Origin: Actinomadura citrea
Lineage (GTDB): Bacteria; Actinomycetota; Actinomycetes; Streptosporangiales; Streptosporangiaceae
NCBI RefSeq assembly: GCF_013409045.1
Contig: NZ_JACCBT010000001.1
Location: 7,790,669 to 7,854,668 of the forward strand
DNA length: 64,000 bases
Reading direction: 5' to 3'
Shown here: positions 9,275 through 18,084 of the stretch, in pieces
Layout of the letters: each line of letters begins with the position of its first letter
Position numbering within the stretch: position 1 is the stretch's first letter
Position numbers and translations under genes: made by a program
Notes under the pieces: generated by a model
The model's database searches: none
Seen by the model: only the letters and a program-made list of their open reading frames with translations
Told to the model about the DNA's origin: nothing

Positions 9275-9823
9275 TCACCGAACGTGGTAGGAGAGGATCA
9301 CGATGCCGTTGTCGAGCTTGGTCACGTCGTCGAGCTTGAGCTGCGTCAGAGGGCCGTCCCGGTACAGCAGGTCCTGCGGGCCGCCGCTGCCCACGAGCAG
9401 CGGGTGCACCCACAGCCTGAGCTCGTCCAGCAGCCCGTGGCCGAGCAGCGCGTGGGTGAGCTGACCGACGCCGTACTGCACGATGTTCTTGCCGGGCTTC
9501 GCCTTCAGGGCCTCGATGGCCACGATCGGATCATCGTCGATGACCTTCGTGTTGTGCCACTCCGGGTCCTTGAGCGTGGACGAGACGACGTACTTGTCCA
9601 TGGTGTTGATGTGGTCGCTGACCGGGTCGCCGGACCGGGTCGGCCACACGGGTGCGAAGCCCTCGTACGTGCGCCTTCCCATGATCAGGGCGTCGCACGA
9701 CAGAGCCAGTTCGGTCTGGATCTCGTCGCCGGCACCGCCGTCGGACCCGCTCGACGGCCACAGGTGCGGCTTCTCGACGACGCCGTCGGCCGAGATGTAG
9801 GTGGAGTTGATGATGCGTCGCAT
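9275..9823 (-). CDS. Dihydrofolate reductase family / RibD C-terminal domain protein
   Basis: The 182-residue protein begins MRRIINSTYISADGVVE and contains LIMGRRTYEGFAPVWP and the GVGQLTHALLGHGLLDELRLWVHPLLVGSG segment typical of the RibD-C family (NADPH-dependent reductases related to DHFR). The ATG at 9823 has an AGGAGG site at six-base spacing, better than the longer in-frame ATG at 9856. It is divergent from the large LuxR-type regulator, which may control it. Confidence 0.85.
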   Translation of the reverse strand: MRRIINSTYISADGVVEKPHLWPSSGSDGGAGDEIQTELALSCDALIMGRRTYEGFAPVWPTRSGDPVSDHINTMDKYVVSSTLKDPEWHNTKVIDDDPIVAIEALKAKPGKNIVQYGVGQLTHALLGHGLLDELRLWVHPLLVGSGGPQDLLYRDGPLTQLKLDDVTKLDNGIVILSYHVR

Positions 9824-9951
9824 GGCGTGCCTCCTGATGGAGCGGTTCTGATGCACTGAGCCTCTCCAAGGCGGCGAAGGCCGACATCCGTGCTGACCAC
9901 CGATCGACCACGGAACGACCCCGATGGCCCGGATGCGCCCGGTCGTACATC

Positions 9952-12636
9952 ATGTGTGGGATGGGCTCGCTGCCATGGGACGACATCTCCGCTCGGGAAG
10001 CCGAGGTGCTGGCGGCCGTCCGCGTGCATCAGACCAACGCGCAGATCGCGAACCGGCTGCACATCTCGGTCCGCACGGTCGAGAGCCACGTGTCGGCACT
10101 GCTCCGCAAGAGCGGCGCATGCGATCGCCGCGAGCTGGCCGAGCTCGCGGGCCAGGCGGCGGACCTGGAGCCGCCGCCCGATGAGGCGACGCTGCCGGAG
10201 GCCAGGACCAGCTTCGTCGGCCGGGTCGGCGAGATCGAGGCGGCGCGGGCGGCGCTGTCGACCAGCCGGCTGGTGACCCTCACCGGTCCCGGCGGGGTGG
10301 GCAAGACCCGGCTCGCCCTCACCGCGGCGGGAGCCGTGGCCACCCGGTTCCCGGCGGGCGTGGTGTACGTCGACCTCGTGCCGGTGCCCGCCGGCCAGGT
10401 CGTGCCGGCCGTGGCGAGCGTGCTCGGCGTCACCGAACGCCCGCCGCGACCACTGCTCGACAGCGTCGCCGACCGGGTGCGCCGGCGGGCGATGCTGCTG
10501 GTCCTGGACAACTGCGAGCACGTGCTCGACGACGTCGGCGGGCTCGTCGAGACGCTGCTGCGGGCCGGCCGGCAGCTTCGCGTCCTCACGACCAGCCGGG
10601 AACGGCTCGGCGTGGCCGGCGAGGAGGCGCACGCGGTCCCGCCACTGCCTCTGGGGTCCGATGCCGAGGTCCTGTTCCACGACCGTGCTCGCGGTGTCGA
10701 CCGCGCGTTCACGGCGGCACCGGCGCTGGTCACCGCGGCCTGTGCGCGGCTGGACGGGCTGCCGCTCGCCATCGAGCTCGCGGCCGCGCGAGCCGCCGCC
10801 ATCGGGATCGACGGGCTGCTCACCGCGCTCCAGGACCAGCTGCAGGCGGTCGTCGGAGCGCGCGGGGGCGAAGCGCGGCACCACTCGTTGCGGGACGTCC
10901 TCGGCTGGAGCCATGACCTGCTCGACCCGGCGGAACGGGCGTTGTTCCGGCGGCTGTCGGTGTTCGCGGCCGGTTTCGACCTCGACGCGGCCGTGGCGGT
11001 CTCGCCCCGTGAGCGGCCGAGCACCGTGGCGCATCTGCTCGGCCGGCTGGTGGAGAAGAGCCTCGTGACACAGCAGCTCGGGGCCGGTCCGGGGAGCCGC
11101 TGGCGGCTGCTGGAGACGGTCCGGGCGTTCGCCGTGGAGCGTTTCAACGAGAGCGAAGGGCGCGAGGAGGTGCTGCACGCGCATCTGGAGTGGGCGGGCC
11201 GCATCGCGGTGGAGCTGGAAGGCCGACTCGATGAGAACGACTGGCCGGCGCGCTTCGACGAGGTCGTGGACGATCTGCGGGCCGCGTTCGCCAGGACCGA
11301 ACCGGTGCCGGACCCCGTCGCGCACCGGCTGGGCCGGGCACTCGCCCGCCTCACGTTCGCGCGCGGCTCGTTCGTCGAGTCGCGCACGCACTACCGCGCC
11401 GCGGCCGAGCGCGCGACGACGGCGGACGCCGCGGTTCGGGACCTGCGCAGCGCTTCGGAGGCGGCGCAGTCGCTCGCGGACGGCGACGAGGCGTTCGACC
11501 TGCTGCTCGCCGGCCACGACCGCGCGGCCGACGAGCGTGACCGAGCCGTCATGCTGGCGTTGGCGGTGATCCTCGCGAACCGGTTCGCCGGCGACTTCCG
11601 CCATCCCGTTCCGGCGGCGCGCCGCGCGGAACTGCTGCGGCGGGCCGTCCGGACCCGGGACGACGACGACCTCGAACTCGGCGCGCTCCTGGCCGCCGCG
11701 CGAGCCTGGCAGGCCGGAGCGCCTCGGCTCGAACCCGACCGGGACCTGGCGGACGTGGCGATCCAGGCGGCGCACGAGACCGGCGACCCGATCCTGATCC
11801 AGGGCGCCCTCGACTGCGCCAACGTGGCGGCCGCGCGCCAGGGCAGGCTGCGCAAGGCGTACCGGATCGCACGCGAACGGCTGGACCTGCTGCCCGCGCT
11901 CGGAAGGCATCGGCCGGGCGAGGGCATCGAGAAGTTCGACCTGTTCCACTCCGTCTCGATGTGCGCGCTCGCGGTCGGCGACCTGCCCGGGGCGCTCGCG
12001 ATCGCCGCGCGCGCCACCGAGGAGGACCCGGTCAACGGCGACTACCCGTTCGTGTCCCGCCTCAAGTTCCTGGCGCCGCTGACGCTGTCCGGCCGGTTCG
12101 ACGAGGCGATCCAGCTCGGTGAGACGGCGTTCGCGGAGTGGCGCGAGGCGGGTTCCCCTTTGCTGGCCTGGCTTTCACCGTCGGTGGCGATGCTGGGGCT
12201 GGCGGCCGGTCTGCGCGGTGACGGCGACGGTGGCCGCTGGCGGGCGCGGACACTGGAGTTCGCCGGAGTCACCGAGCCGAGGCGGTCGCCGAGCCTCGCC
12301 GCGTGCACGGCCTTCGTCGAGGCCCGGCTCGCGGTGCACACGGGACGCACGACGGATGCCGCCCACCTGGTGCACAACGCGTTCGAGGAGTTCACAGAGC
12401 CCTGGTACCGGGCCTACGCGAACGCCGCGGGCGCGGAGTTGGCGGTGCTCGCCGGTCTCCCCGACGCCGACAAGCGGCTCGAACAGGCCGAGCGCATCGC
12501 CGGGGAGAACGACTGGGCGGCCGCTTGCGCGGCACGGGCCAGGGGACGGCTCACCGGCGACCGCGCCGCGATCCGCGAGTCCATCGCGATCTGGGACCGC
12601 ATCGGCGCCCGATTCGAGCTCGCGTGCACCCGGTGA
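9952..12636 (+). CDS. Large ATP-binding regulator with N-terminal LuxR-type HTH
   Basis: The 894-residue protein opens with a LuxR HTH (about residues 10-65): ISAREAEVLAAV, then NAQIANRLHISVRTVESHVSALLRK. An AfsR/NB-ARC-like STAND ATPase follows, with Walker A in LTGPGGVGKTRLAL (about residue 112) and Walker B in MLLVLDNCEHVLDD (about 183). The remaining ~500 residues are helical and TPR-like. Family members act as ATP-dependent switches that sense ligands through the C-terminal repeats. In classical LAL regulators the HTH is C-terminal; here it is at the front. ATG 9961 is a possible alternative start. It is divergent from the RibD-type gene. Confidence 0.85.
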   Translation: MCGMGSLPWDDISAREAEVLAAVRVHQTNAQIANRLHISVRTVESHVSALLRKSGACDRRELAELAGQAADLEPPPDEATLPEARTSFVGRVGEIEAARAALSTSRLVTLTGPGGVGKTRLALTAAGAVATRFPAGVVYVDLVPVPAGQVVPAVASVLGVTERPPRPLLDSVADRVRRRAMLLVLDNCEHVLDDVGGLVETLLRAGRQLRVLTTSRERLGVAGEEAHAVPPLPLGSDAEVLFHDRARGVDRAFTAAPALVTAACARLDGLPLAIELAAARAAAIGIDGLLTALQDQLQAVVGARGGEARHHSLRDVLGWSHDLLDPAERALFRRLSVFAAGFDLDAAVAVSPRERPSTVAHLLGRLVEKSLVTQQLGAGPGSRWRLLETVRAFAVERFNESEGREEVLHAHLEWAGRIAVELEGRLDENDWPARFDEVVDDLRAAFARTEPVPDPVAHRLGRALARLTFARGSFVESRTHYRAAAERATTADAAVRDLRSASEAAQSLADGDEAFDLLLAGHDRAADERDRAVMLALAVILANRFAGDFRHPVPAARRAELLRRAVRTRDDDDLELGALLAAARAWQAGAPRLEPDRDLADVAIQAAHETGDPILIQGALDCANVAAARQGRLRKAYRIARERLDLLPALGRHRPGEGIEKFDLFHSVSMCALAVGDLPGALAIAARATEEDPVNGDYPFVSRLKFLAPLTLSGRFDEAIQLGETAFAEWREAGSPLLAWLSPSVAMLGLAAGLRGDGDGGRWRARTLEFAGVTEPRRSPSLAACTAFVEARLAVHTGRTTDAAHLVHNAFEEFTEPWYRAYANAAGAELAVLAGLPDADKRLEQAERIAGENDWAAACAARARGRLTGDRAAIRESIAIWDRIGARFELACTR

Positions 12637-12847
12637 CCCACCAGCCGTGACGCGGACAGCGAGCCTCACCGGAGCGAACCCGGTGGCTCGAACAGGTCTC
12701 GTCGTTCCGGTACCGCCGAGGCCACGGGCGGGGGCGCAGCCGGGGCCGACGGGGCCGGAGGCAGGGTGGGCGGATCTTTCCCGGTCGCGGGAATGATCTT
12801 CACTCGGGCATCGCCGCCGGTTGGCGTGGAGATCGTCACGCTGAGGT

Positions 12848-12868
12848 GATCACCGATCTTCGGTGGTC
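12848..12868. promoter_or_regulatory. Near-perfect hairpin upstream of the secreted nuclease gene
   Basis: GATCACCGA and TCGGTGGTC pair at 8 of 9 positions around a 3-base loop, 21 bases before the ATG at 12890. It could be an operator or an mRNA hairpin close to the ribosome-binding site. Role not known. Confidence 0.35.
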
Positions 12869-12889
12869 ATCGATCGTGGGGAGAGATCC

Positions 12890-13570
12890 ATGCGCCGCTG
12901 GCCGGCCACCGCCATCTGCACGTTCATCGCCACCTCCGCGTCGGCCGGCCTCCTGGTCGCGCCCGCCGCCGCGGACACCCCGCACCCGGACCGGCAGGCA
13001 CGGCAGCGGGCCGTGCGGCTGTTGCCGCCGCCCCCTCCGGACGGGGCCACCGCCCGCGCCCATCTCGCCGAGCTCAGAACCGCGCCGGAGGGGTCCATGG
13101 AGGGGTACTCCCGTGGGCGGTTCCCCCACTGGGCCACGGTGGAGGGCACCTGCGACACCCGCGAGTCGGCCCTCAAGCGCGACGGTCAGGACGTGGTGAC
13201 CGACGCCGCCTGCCGGGCCACCTCCGGCCGGTGGGAAAGCCCCTACGACGGGGGCGTGTGGACCGATCGCCAGGATCTCGACATCGACCACATGGTCCCC
13301 CTTGCCCAGGCCTGGCGTTCAGGGGCCAACGAGTGGACGACCGCCCGGCGCCGCCAGTTCGCCAATGATCTGGAGAGCAGCCAGCTGTGGACCGTCACCG
13401 ACAACGTCAACCAGTCCAAGGGCGACAAGGACCCCGCCCTCTGGAAGCCGCCCCTGACCTCCTTCTACTGCACCTACGCCAGAAGCTGGGTCGACGTGAA
13501 GTGGCGGTACGCCCTGAACGCGGACGCGGCGGAGAAAAGCGCCCTGACCGACATGCTCACCACCTGCTGA
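12890..13570 (+). CDS. Secreted HNH endonuclease family protein (DUF1524/GmrSD-HNH fold)
   Basis: The 226-residue protein has a signal peptide (MRRWPATAICTFIATSASAG, then an AAA-containing cleavage region near residue 30). The catalytic core is DLDIDHMVPLAQAWRSGA, the D-x-DH-V-PL-AW signature of secreted actinobacterial HNH nucleases, followed by NDLESSQLWTVTDNVNQSKGDKDPALWKPP, where the N-x-x-K/D residues complete the metal site. ATG 12890 with its GGGAGAGA site is preferred over the upstream in-frame ATG 12863. It probably degrades extracellular DNA for nutrition or competition. It precedes another exoenzyme gene on the same strand. Confidence 0.88.
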   Translation: MRRWPATAICTFIATSASAGLLVAPAAADTPHPDRQARQRAVRLLPPPPPDGATARAHLAELRTAPEGSMEGYSRGRFPHWATVEGTCDTRESALKRDGQDVVTDAACRATSGRWESPYDGGVWTDRQDLDIDHMVPLAQAWRSGANEWTTARRRQFANDLESSQLWTVTDNVNQSKGDKDPALWKPPLTSFYCTYARSWVDVKWRYALNADAAEKSALTDMLTTC

Positions 13571-13645
13571 CCACCCGGCCGCACCACCACCTGGCCCGGA
13601 TGTCGCCCAGCGCGAGCGCCGACCCGGGCGGGCGCGATCAGCCAT

Positions 13646-13687
13646 AAATCAGTCGCAGCGAAGATACATCGACATGGAAGCTGATTT
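13646..13687. promoter_or_regulatory. AT-rich promoter region with inverted repeat before the protease gene
   Basis: AAATCAG (13646-13652) and CTGATTT (13681-13687) are perfect arms 28 bases apart in a stretch clearly richer in A/T than the surroundings, about 70 bases before the protease start. Likely promoter or operator; unproven. Confidence 0.3.
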
Positions 13688-13757
13688 TGTCGGCCGTCCC
13701 CTTCTCTAGATTGACCCTCGTCCATCCGTGCACCCATTCACTAGTGCGGAGAATTGG

Positions 13758-14621
13758 ATGAGAAAAGAATGCTTCGTCCGTAAATATCTCGATATAGGGG
13801 CGGCGCTGGTGCTCGCTCCCGTGCTCGCCACGGGGGTCGGGGCCGTCGGCGTCCCGTCCGCGAAGGCGGACGGGGTGCCGACCGCGCCCTCGCTCCGTGC
13901 AGGCGCACCCCACCGGGTGCTCCCGCGCAGCCCCAGCCGACCGCTGGACACCGCCCGTCTCGCGGCGGGCATCAATCCCACCGTGGGACGCCTGGAATAC
14001 GACAATCCCGACACCCCCGGCAAAGTCGGCGTCTGCGCGGCGGCAGCCGTGAGAAGCAACAACAGGAACCTGATCGTCACCGCCGGCCACTGCATGTCCA
14101 AGGGCGGCGCGAACTTGAAGTACAAAAACGTCAAATTCTGGCCTGGCGCCACACAGAGCGACCCTGCGCCGTTCGGCGTCTTCGAAGCCTTCAGATCCAA
14201 TGCCGTCCGGGCGTGGGGCGTCGAGGGAGACGAGCGCTACGACTTCGGCTTCGTGAATCTGAAGCCGAATTACAAGGGCCAACGGCTCGGCGACGTGGTC
14301 GGCGAGAACGGTCTTTCCGTCAACGAGTCCTACGTGGCTCAGCGGACCGTCATCTCCTACCCGGTTCCGCTGCGCATTCAGAAGGAGTGCTTCGGAGAGA
14401 CGCGGCCCTTCCTGCCGGCGCCCGAGAGCAGGGTCAGGATCAACTGCGACTTCCCCAAGGGAAGCAGCGGCGGCCCGTGGCTGAAGGACTACGACGCGAG
14501 CACGCGCCTGGGCCTCATCAACGGCGTCATCAGCCACGTCGCCCGGGATGCCAGCTTCAATCTTTCCCCCTACTTCGACGACGCGATCTGGGAGCAGTAT
14601 CAGCGCTCCGCCACCTACTGA
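13758..14621 (+). CDS. Secreted trypsin-like serine peptidase
   Basis: The 287-residue protein has a signal peptide (basic start MRKECFVRKYLDIG, hydrophobic core, AKA near residue 30) and a chymotrypsin-fold domain. The triad is visible: His in VTAGHCMS, Asp in YDFGFVNL and nucleophile Ser in KGSSGGPWL. ATG 13758 has GGAGA at six bases; the in-frame ATG 13728 does not. A pro-region of about 70 residues precedes the domain. Codon use is less GC-rich than in neighbours (AAA, AAT and ATA occur), which may mean a different history. It ends just before a strong hairpin. Confidence 0.87.
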   Translation: MRKECFVRKYLDIGAALVLAPVLATGVGAVGVPSAKADGVPTAPSLRAGAPHRVLPRSPSRPLDTARLAAGINPTVGRLEYDNPDTPGKVGVCAAAAVRSNNRNLIVTAGHCMSKGGANLKYKNVKFWPGATQSDPAPFGVFEAFRSNAVRAWGVEGDERYDFGFVNLKPNYKGQRLGDVVGENGLSVNESYVAQRTVISYPVPLRIQKECFGETRPFLPAPESRVRINCDFPKGSSGGPWLKDYDASTRLGLINGVISHVARDASFNLSPYFDDAIWEQYQRSATY

Positions 14622-14632
14622 CTCCAAGGCCC

Positions 14633-14670
14633 GTCCGGTCGCCCCTGCGGAAGGTGTGGGGCGACCGGAC
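14633..14670. terminator. Bidirectional hairpin terminator between protease and epimerase genes
   Basis: A 13-base perfect inverted repeat (GTCCGGTCGCCCC at 14633-14645, complement at 14658-14670) with a 12-base loop sits in the 66-base gap between two convergent genes. There is no T-run, as is common in actinobacteria. Confidence 0.7.
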
Positions 14671-14687
14671 GGACCGGCGGCGGTGGG

Positions 14688-15692
14688 TCAGGCTACGTCC
14701 GATCTCCTGCGGCGGTCGGCCCACTGGAGTGAGTGGCGGATGGCGTCCTCGATGGTGTACTCGGGCTTCCAGGCGAGCAGTTCCCATGCCTTGGCCGGGT
14801 CGACGTAGGCGCCGACGACGTCGCCGGGGCGGGCGGGGGCGTCCTCGGCCAGGAAGGAGTCGCCGACGACCTCGCGGAAGGCGGCGACGAGCTCGCGGAC
14901 GGTGGTGCCGTCGCCGCTGCCGAGGTTGATCACCTCATAGCGGGCGTGGTCGCCGGCCGGCGGGATGATCGAGTCGAAGCGGGCCCCGGCCTCGTGGAAG
15001 GCGCGCGCGATGTCCCAGACGTGGATGTAGTCGCGGATCGCGGTGCCGTCGCGGGTCTCCCAGTCCACCCCGGTGATCTTGAAGGGGACGCCCAGCGAGT
15101 AGCACTCGATCATCTTGCCGAGGGCGTGGGTGGGCTTGCTGTTCTGCAGGCCGGTGCGGAGCCGCGGGTCGGCGCCGATCGGGTTGAGGTACCGCAGCGA
15201 GATGACGCGCAGCCCGTAGGCCTTGCAGAAGTCCTGCAGGAGCAGCTCCGCCATCATCTTCGAGCGGGTGTAGGGGTTCTGCGGTTCGAGCTCGGACGTC
15301 TCGGTCACCGACAGGTCGGCCTCGGGCCGGTACATCCCCGCGGTGGACGCGAAGATCATCCGATCGCAGCCGTTGCGGACCAGGTGGCCGGCGAGATCGA
15401 GGGTCTTGGACAGGTTGACCCGGTAGTAGCGCAGCGGGTCCGTCATCGAGTCGGGCACCACGATCAGCGCGGCGCAGTGCACGGTCAGGGCGATGTCGGG
15501 GTGGTCGCGGAAGATCTCGTCGACCAGGTCCCCGTCCCCGATGTCGCCCTGGTAGAAGACCTTGCCGGCGGCGAAGTCCCGCCGTCCGGTGATGAGGCTG
15601 TCGAGCACCACGGGGGTGTCCCCGCGCTCGGCGAAGGCGGAGGCGATCGTGCTGCCGATGAAGCCGGCTCCCCCTGTGATCAGCACTTTCAT
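14688..15692 (-). CDS. galE: UDP-glucose 4-epimerase-like NAD-dependent sugar epimerase
   Basis: The 334-residue extended SDR has the NAD-binding TGGAGFIGS at residues 6-14 and the catalytic pair Y141/K145 in NPYTRSK, with Ser/Thr 116-117 in FASTAGM. Length and motifs fit the GalE group that interconverts UDP-glucose and UDP-galactose (or N-acetyl forms). It lies on the opposite strand to, and just before, an exopolysaccharide cluster, so it probably supplies a UDP-hexose. Exact sugar specificity cannot be read; the symbol is by family. Confidence 0.85.
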   Translation of the reverse strand: MKVLITGGAGFIGSTIASAFAERGDTPVVLDSLITGRRDFAAGKVFYQGDIGDGDLVDEIFRDHPDIALTVHCAALIVVPDSMTDPLRYYRVNLSKTLDLAGHLVRNGCDRMIFASTAGMYRPEADLSVTETSELEPQNPYTRSKMMAELLLQDFCKAYGLRVISLRYLNPIGADPRLRTGLQNSKPTHALGKMIECYSLGVPFKITGVDWETRDGTAIRDYIHVWDIARAFHEAGARFDSIIPPAGDHARYEVINLGSGDGTTVRELVAAFREVVGDSFLAEDAPARPGDVVGAYVDPAKAWELLAWKPEYTIEDAIRHSLQWADRRRRSDVA

Positions 15693-15955
15693 GTGGCATC
15701 CCTGCAGGCCAGTGCGTCCCCTGAAGTTCCAGCCACAGGATGGGCAGGCCGCCGCGGGCGGTCAATGTCTCGCGCTCGCGCTGACCGGGTCCGGACGGGC
15801 GTGAACCGGCCGGGCCCCGCCGCGTCCGCGCACGAGCCTTCCCCGGAGCCGTCGTCCCGCGAGGCCGCGAATCGGGCCCCCGGCAATCGGACGGCCGAAA
15901 CGAAGTACAGCGTTTGCAGGATCCGCCGGGCCCGCGCAGCGGTCATCGTCGGTCC

Positions 15956-16609
15956 ATGGAACCGATCCGTGTCCTCATCGTGGACGATCACGCGCTCTTC
16001 GCCGAGGCACTCGCGGCACGGCTGGGGCGCGAGCCCGATCTGGTGATCCTCCCGATCGCCGCCGACGTGCGGCGCGCACTGGCGCTGACCGCCGCCGAGC
16101 GCCCGCGGGTGCTCGTCCTCGACCTGACGCTGGACACCGAGAGCGGGTTGGACGTCCTGGAGCGGGTCCGCAAGCGGTACCCCCACGTCCGGGTCGTCAT
16201 GCTGACCGCGATGAGCGACGTGGACGCGATGGTGCGGGCGGTCCGGACCGGTGCCGTGGGCTGGGTGGAGAAGACCGAGAGCGCCGACCTCGTCGCCCGG
16301 GTGATCCGGTCCGCGGCGCGGCAGGGCGGCTGGATCCCCCCGGACGTGCTCGGCGAGGTGCTGCGGAGGCTGACGCAGGGCGGCGGCGGCGGGCGGATCG
16401 CCGAGCTGACGCCGCGGGAGCGCGAGGTCCTGCAGTGCATGGTGGACGGTCTCGGCCGCGCGGAGATCGCCGAGCGGCTGGGCCTGTCGGCGAACACCGT
16501 CCGCACCCACACGCAGAACCTGCTGGCCAAGCTCGACCTGCACTCCGCCCTTGAGGCGATCACCCTCGCGATGCGCGCCGGCATGCGGCCCACCTCGGAC
16601 GACTACTGA
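15956..16609 (+). CDS. NarL/LuxR-type response regulator, at head of the exopolysaccharide locus
   Basis: The 217-residue protein has a receiver domain (RVLIVDDHALFAEAL, phosphoacceptor Asp in VLVLDLTLD, Lys in GWVEKTES) and a C-terminal LuxR HTH (ELTPREREVLQCMVDG, then AEIAERLGLSANTVRTHTQNLL). I chose ATG 15956 (MEPIRVLIV); an upstream TTG would add a 14-residue non-conserved leader. No kinase gene is adjacent, so it is an orphan here. Its place 109 bases upstream of the wzz-like gene suggests that it controls polysaccharide synthesis. Confidence 0.87.
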   Translation: MEPIRVLIVDDHALFAEALAARLGREPDLVILPIAADVRRALALTAAERPRVLVLDLTLDTESGLDVLERVRKRYPHVRVVMLTAMSDVDAMVRAVRTGAVGWVEKTESADLVARVIRSAARQGGWIPPDVLGEVLRRLTQGGGGGRIAELTPREREVLQCMVDGLGRAEIAERLGLSANTVRTHTQNLLAKLDLHSALEAITLAMRAGMRPTSDDY

Positions 16610-16718
16610 GCGTGGAGCGCCCTCTGGTGCAAACGGCGTAGAGCGGGGTCGTCTTTTGGGTGATTCCTCCGGCGGAACGGCTTCCTACGCTCGCCATGAC
16701 GGAGCCGGAGGGAAGATC

Positions 16719-18080
16719 GTGGAGATCGACGAGGTCGCGGCGCGGGTGGTCCGGAGCTACTGGGCGCTCCTGCTGGTCATGACGGTTCTTCCCCTGGTGC
16801 TGGTGGGCCTGGCCATGAGCGGGCGGGAGCCGCCGTACACGGCCGGGACGCGGTTGCAGGCGAGCAGCAGGGCGACCGACGCGGCGCCCGGGGACGCGGG
16901 CGTGTCCATCGTGGTCAGCCAGGTGAAGGCGTTCGCGACCAGCGAGAACCTCCTCGGCGGGGTCCTGCGGCAGCAGCACCTCGACCGGTCGACGGTGAAG
17001 ACGGCGAAGGCGATCGGGGTGACCGGGCTCGGGACGTCCACCGTGGTGGAGCTCTCGGTGAAGGACCGCGACCCGGACGTGGCGCGGCGGCTGGCCGACG
17101 CGATCGGCGCCGCGGTCGTCACGGAGATCAACGAGTCCAACCAGGGCTCGATCCGGCAGCAGATGGACGACATCGACAAGCGCGTCCGGACTCTGGAGAA
17201 GCGTCTCGGCCCGCTGTCGCGGCGGGCGGGCGCGCAGCCGAACCCCGATATCGGCGCCGCCAACGAGCGGGAGCGGGTGCAGGCGGAGCTCACGGACCTG
17301 AGGTCCAACCGGTCGGACCTGCAGACGCAGCTGTCGTCGGCCGGGACGGCGTCGGTGGTGCAGCCGGCGGTGCAGGCGCCCCGCACGAACCCGGTCGTGA
17401 TGACGGCGGCCATCGCGGGCCTGGTCGGGCTGGTCGGCGGGATCCTGATCGCGGTGGTGACGGAAACGGCGCGTCCCACGATCCCGGGGCAGCGGCGGGT
17501 CGCGCGGCGGCTCGGGGTGCCGTTGCTCGGCTGGGTCGACCGGGGCCCCGAACAGCTCGCGGACCTCGGGCGGCGCGTCCAGCTCGCCGTGAAGAAGGAG
17601 GGGGTCGGACGGGTCGCGGTGGTCGGTGCGCCCGGCCCGCCGCCCCCCGGCGTGGTGTCCTCGATCGCGTCCGCCGTGTACGGGGACGGCACGAAGGTCG
17701 TCACGGCCCGCCCTGGAGACGACGACCCGGACGGCGACGGCGACGGCGGCGGCAAGGGCGGCCCGCCGCCCAACAGCAGCGGGTCCGGCGGAAGGAAGAG
17801 CGGCACGGCGGTGGCCCGTGCCGGCGGCGGCACCGCCGTGATGACGAAGAAGTCCGAGATATCGCCTTCGGAGATCGGTCAGGCGGTCCCGGCGCACCGG
17901 CTCTGCCATGTGCACGCGTTCGAGGAGATCGATCCGGGTTCGGACGACGCGGTCGGCGTGGTCGTGGTGGTCGGTCCGGTGACGAGGGCCGCGGGCCTGG
18001 AGACCGTCCGCGACCTGGTCGCCGCGTCCGGCTGGCCGCTGCTCGGCGTCGTCGCCGCATCCCGGAAGATCAAGGGGTGA
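16719..18080 (+). CDS. Wzz-like polysaccharide co-polymerase with degenerate kinase-like C-terminus
   Basis: This 453-residue protein has a first membrane helix at about residues 15-33, a coiled-coil periplasmic stretch containing ESNQGSIRQQMDDIDKRVRTLEKRL, and a second helix at about 226-250. That is the architecture of chain-length determinants. The cytoplasmic tail (VGRVAVVGAPGPPPPGVVSSIASAVYGD) aligns in style with bacterial tyrosine kinases but has no Walker A lysine or tyrosine cluster, and is interrupted by a Gly/Asp-rich linker. GTG 16719 is preceded by GGAGGGA. It probably sets polymer length for the Wzx/Wzy system downstream. Confidence 0.78.
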   Translation: MEIDEVAARVVRSYWALLLVMTVLPLVLVGLAMSGREPPYTAGTRLQASSRATDAAPGDAGVSIVVSQVKAFATSENLLGGVLRQQHLDRSTVKTAKAIGVTGLGTSTVVELSVKDRDPDVARRLADAIGAAVVTEINESNQGSIRQQMDDIDKRVRTLEKRLGPLSRRAGAQPNPDIGAANERERVQAELTDLRSNRSDLQTQLSSAGTASVVQPAVQAPRTNPVVMTAAIAGLVGLVGGILIAVVTETARPTIPGQRRVARRLGVPLLGWVDRGPEQLADLGRRVQLAVKKEGVGRVAVVGAPGPPPPGVVSSIASAVYGDGTKVVTARPGDDDPDGDGDGGGKGGPPPNSSGSGGRKSGTAVARAGGGTAVMTKKSEISPSEIGQAVPAHRLCHVHAFEEIDPGSDDAVGVVVVVGPVTRAAGLETVRDLVAASGWPLLGVVAASRKIKG

Positions 18081-18084
18081 CCAG

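Noticed and set aside
12119..12796. Plus-strand open frame overlapping the end of the LuxR/ATPase gene
   Set aside because: It is an Arg/Pro/Ser shadow frame of the real gene with no start signal or domain.
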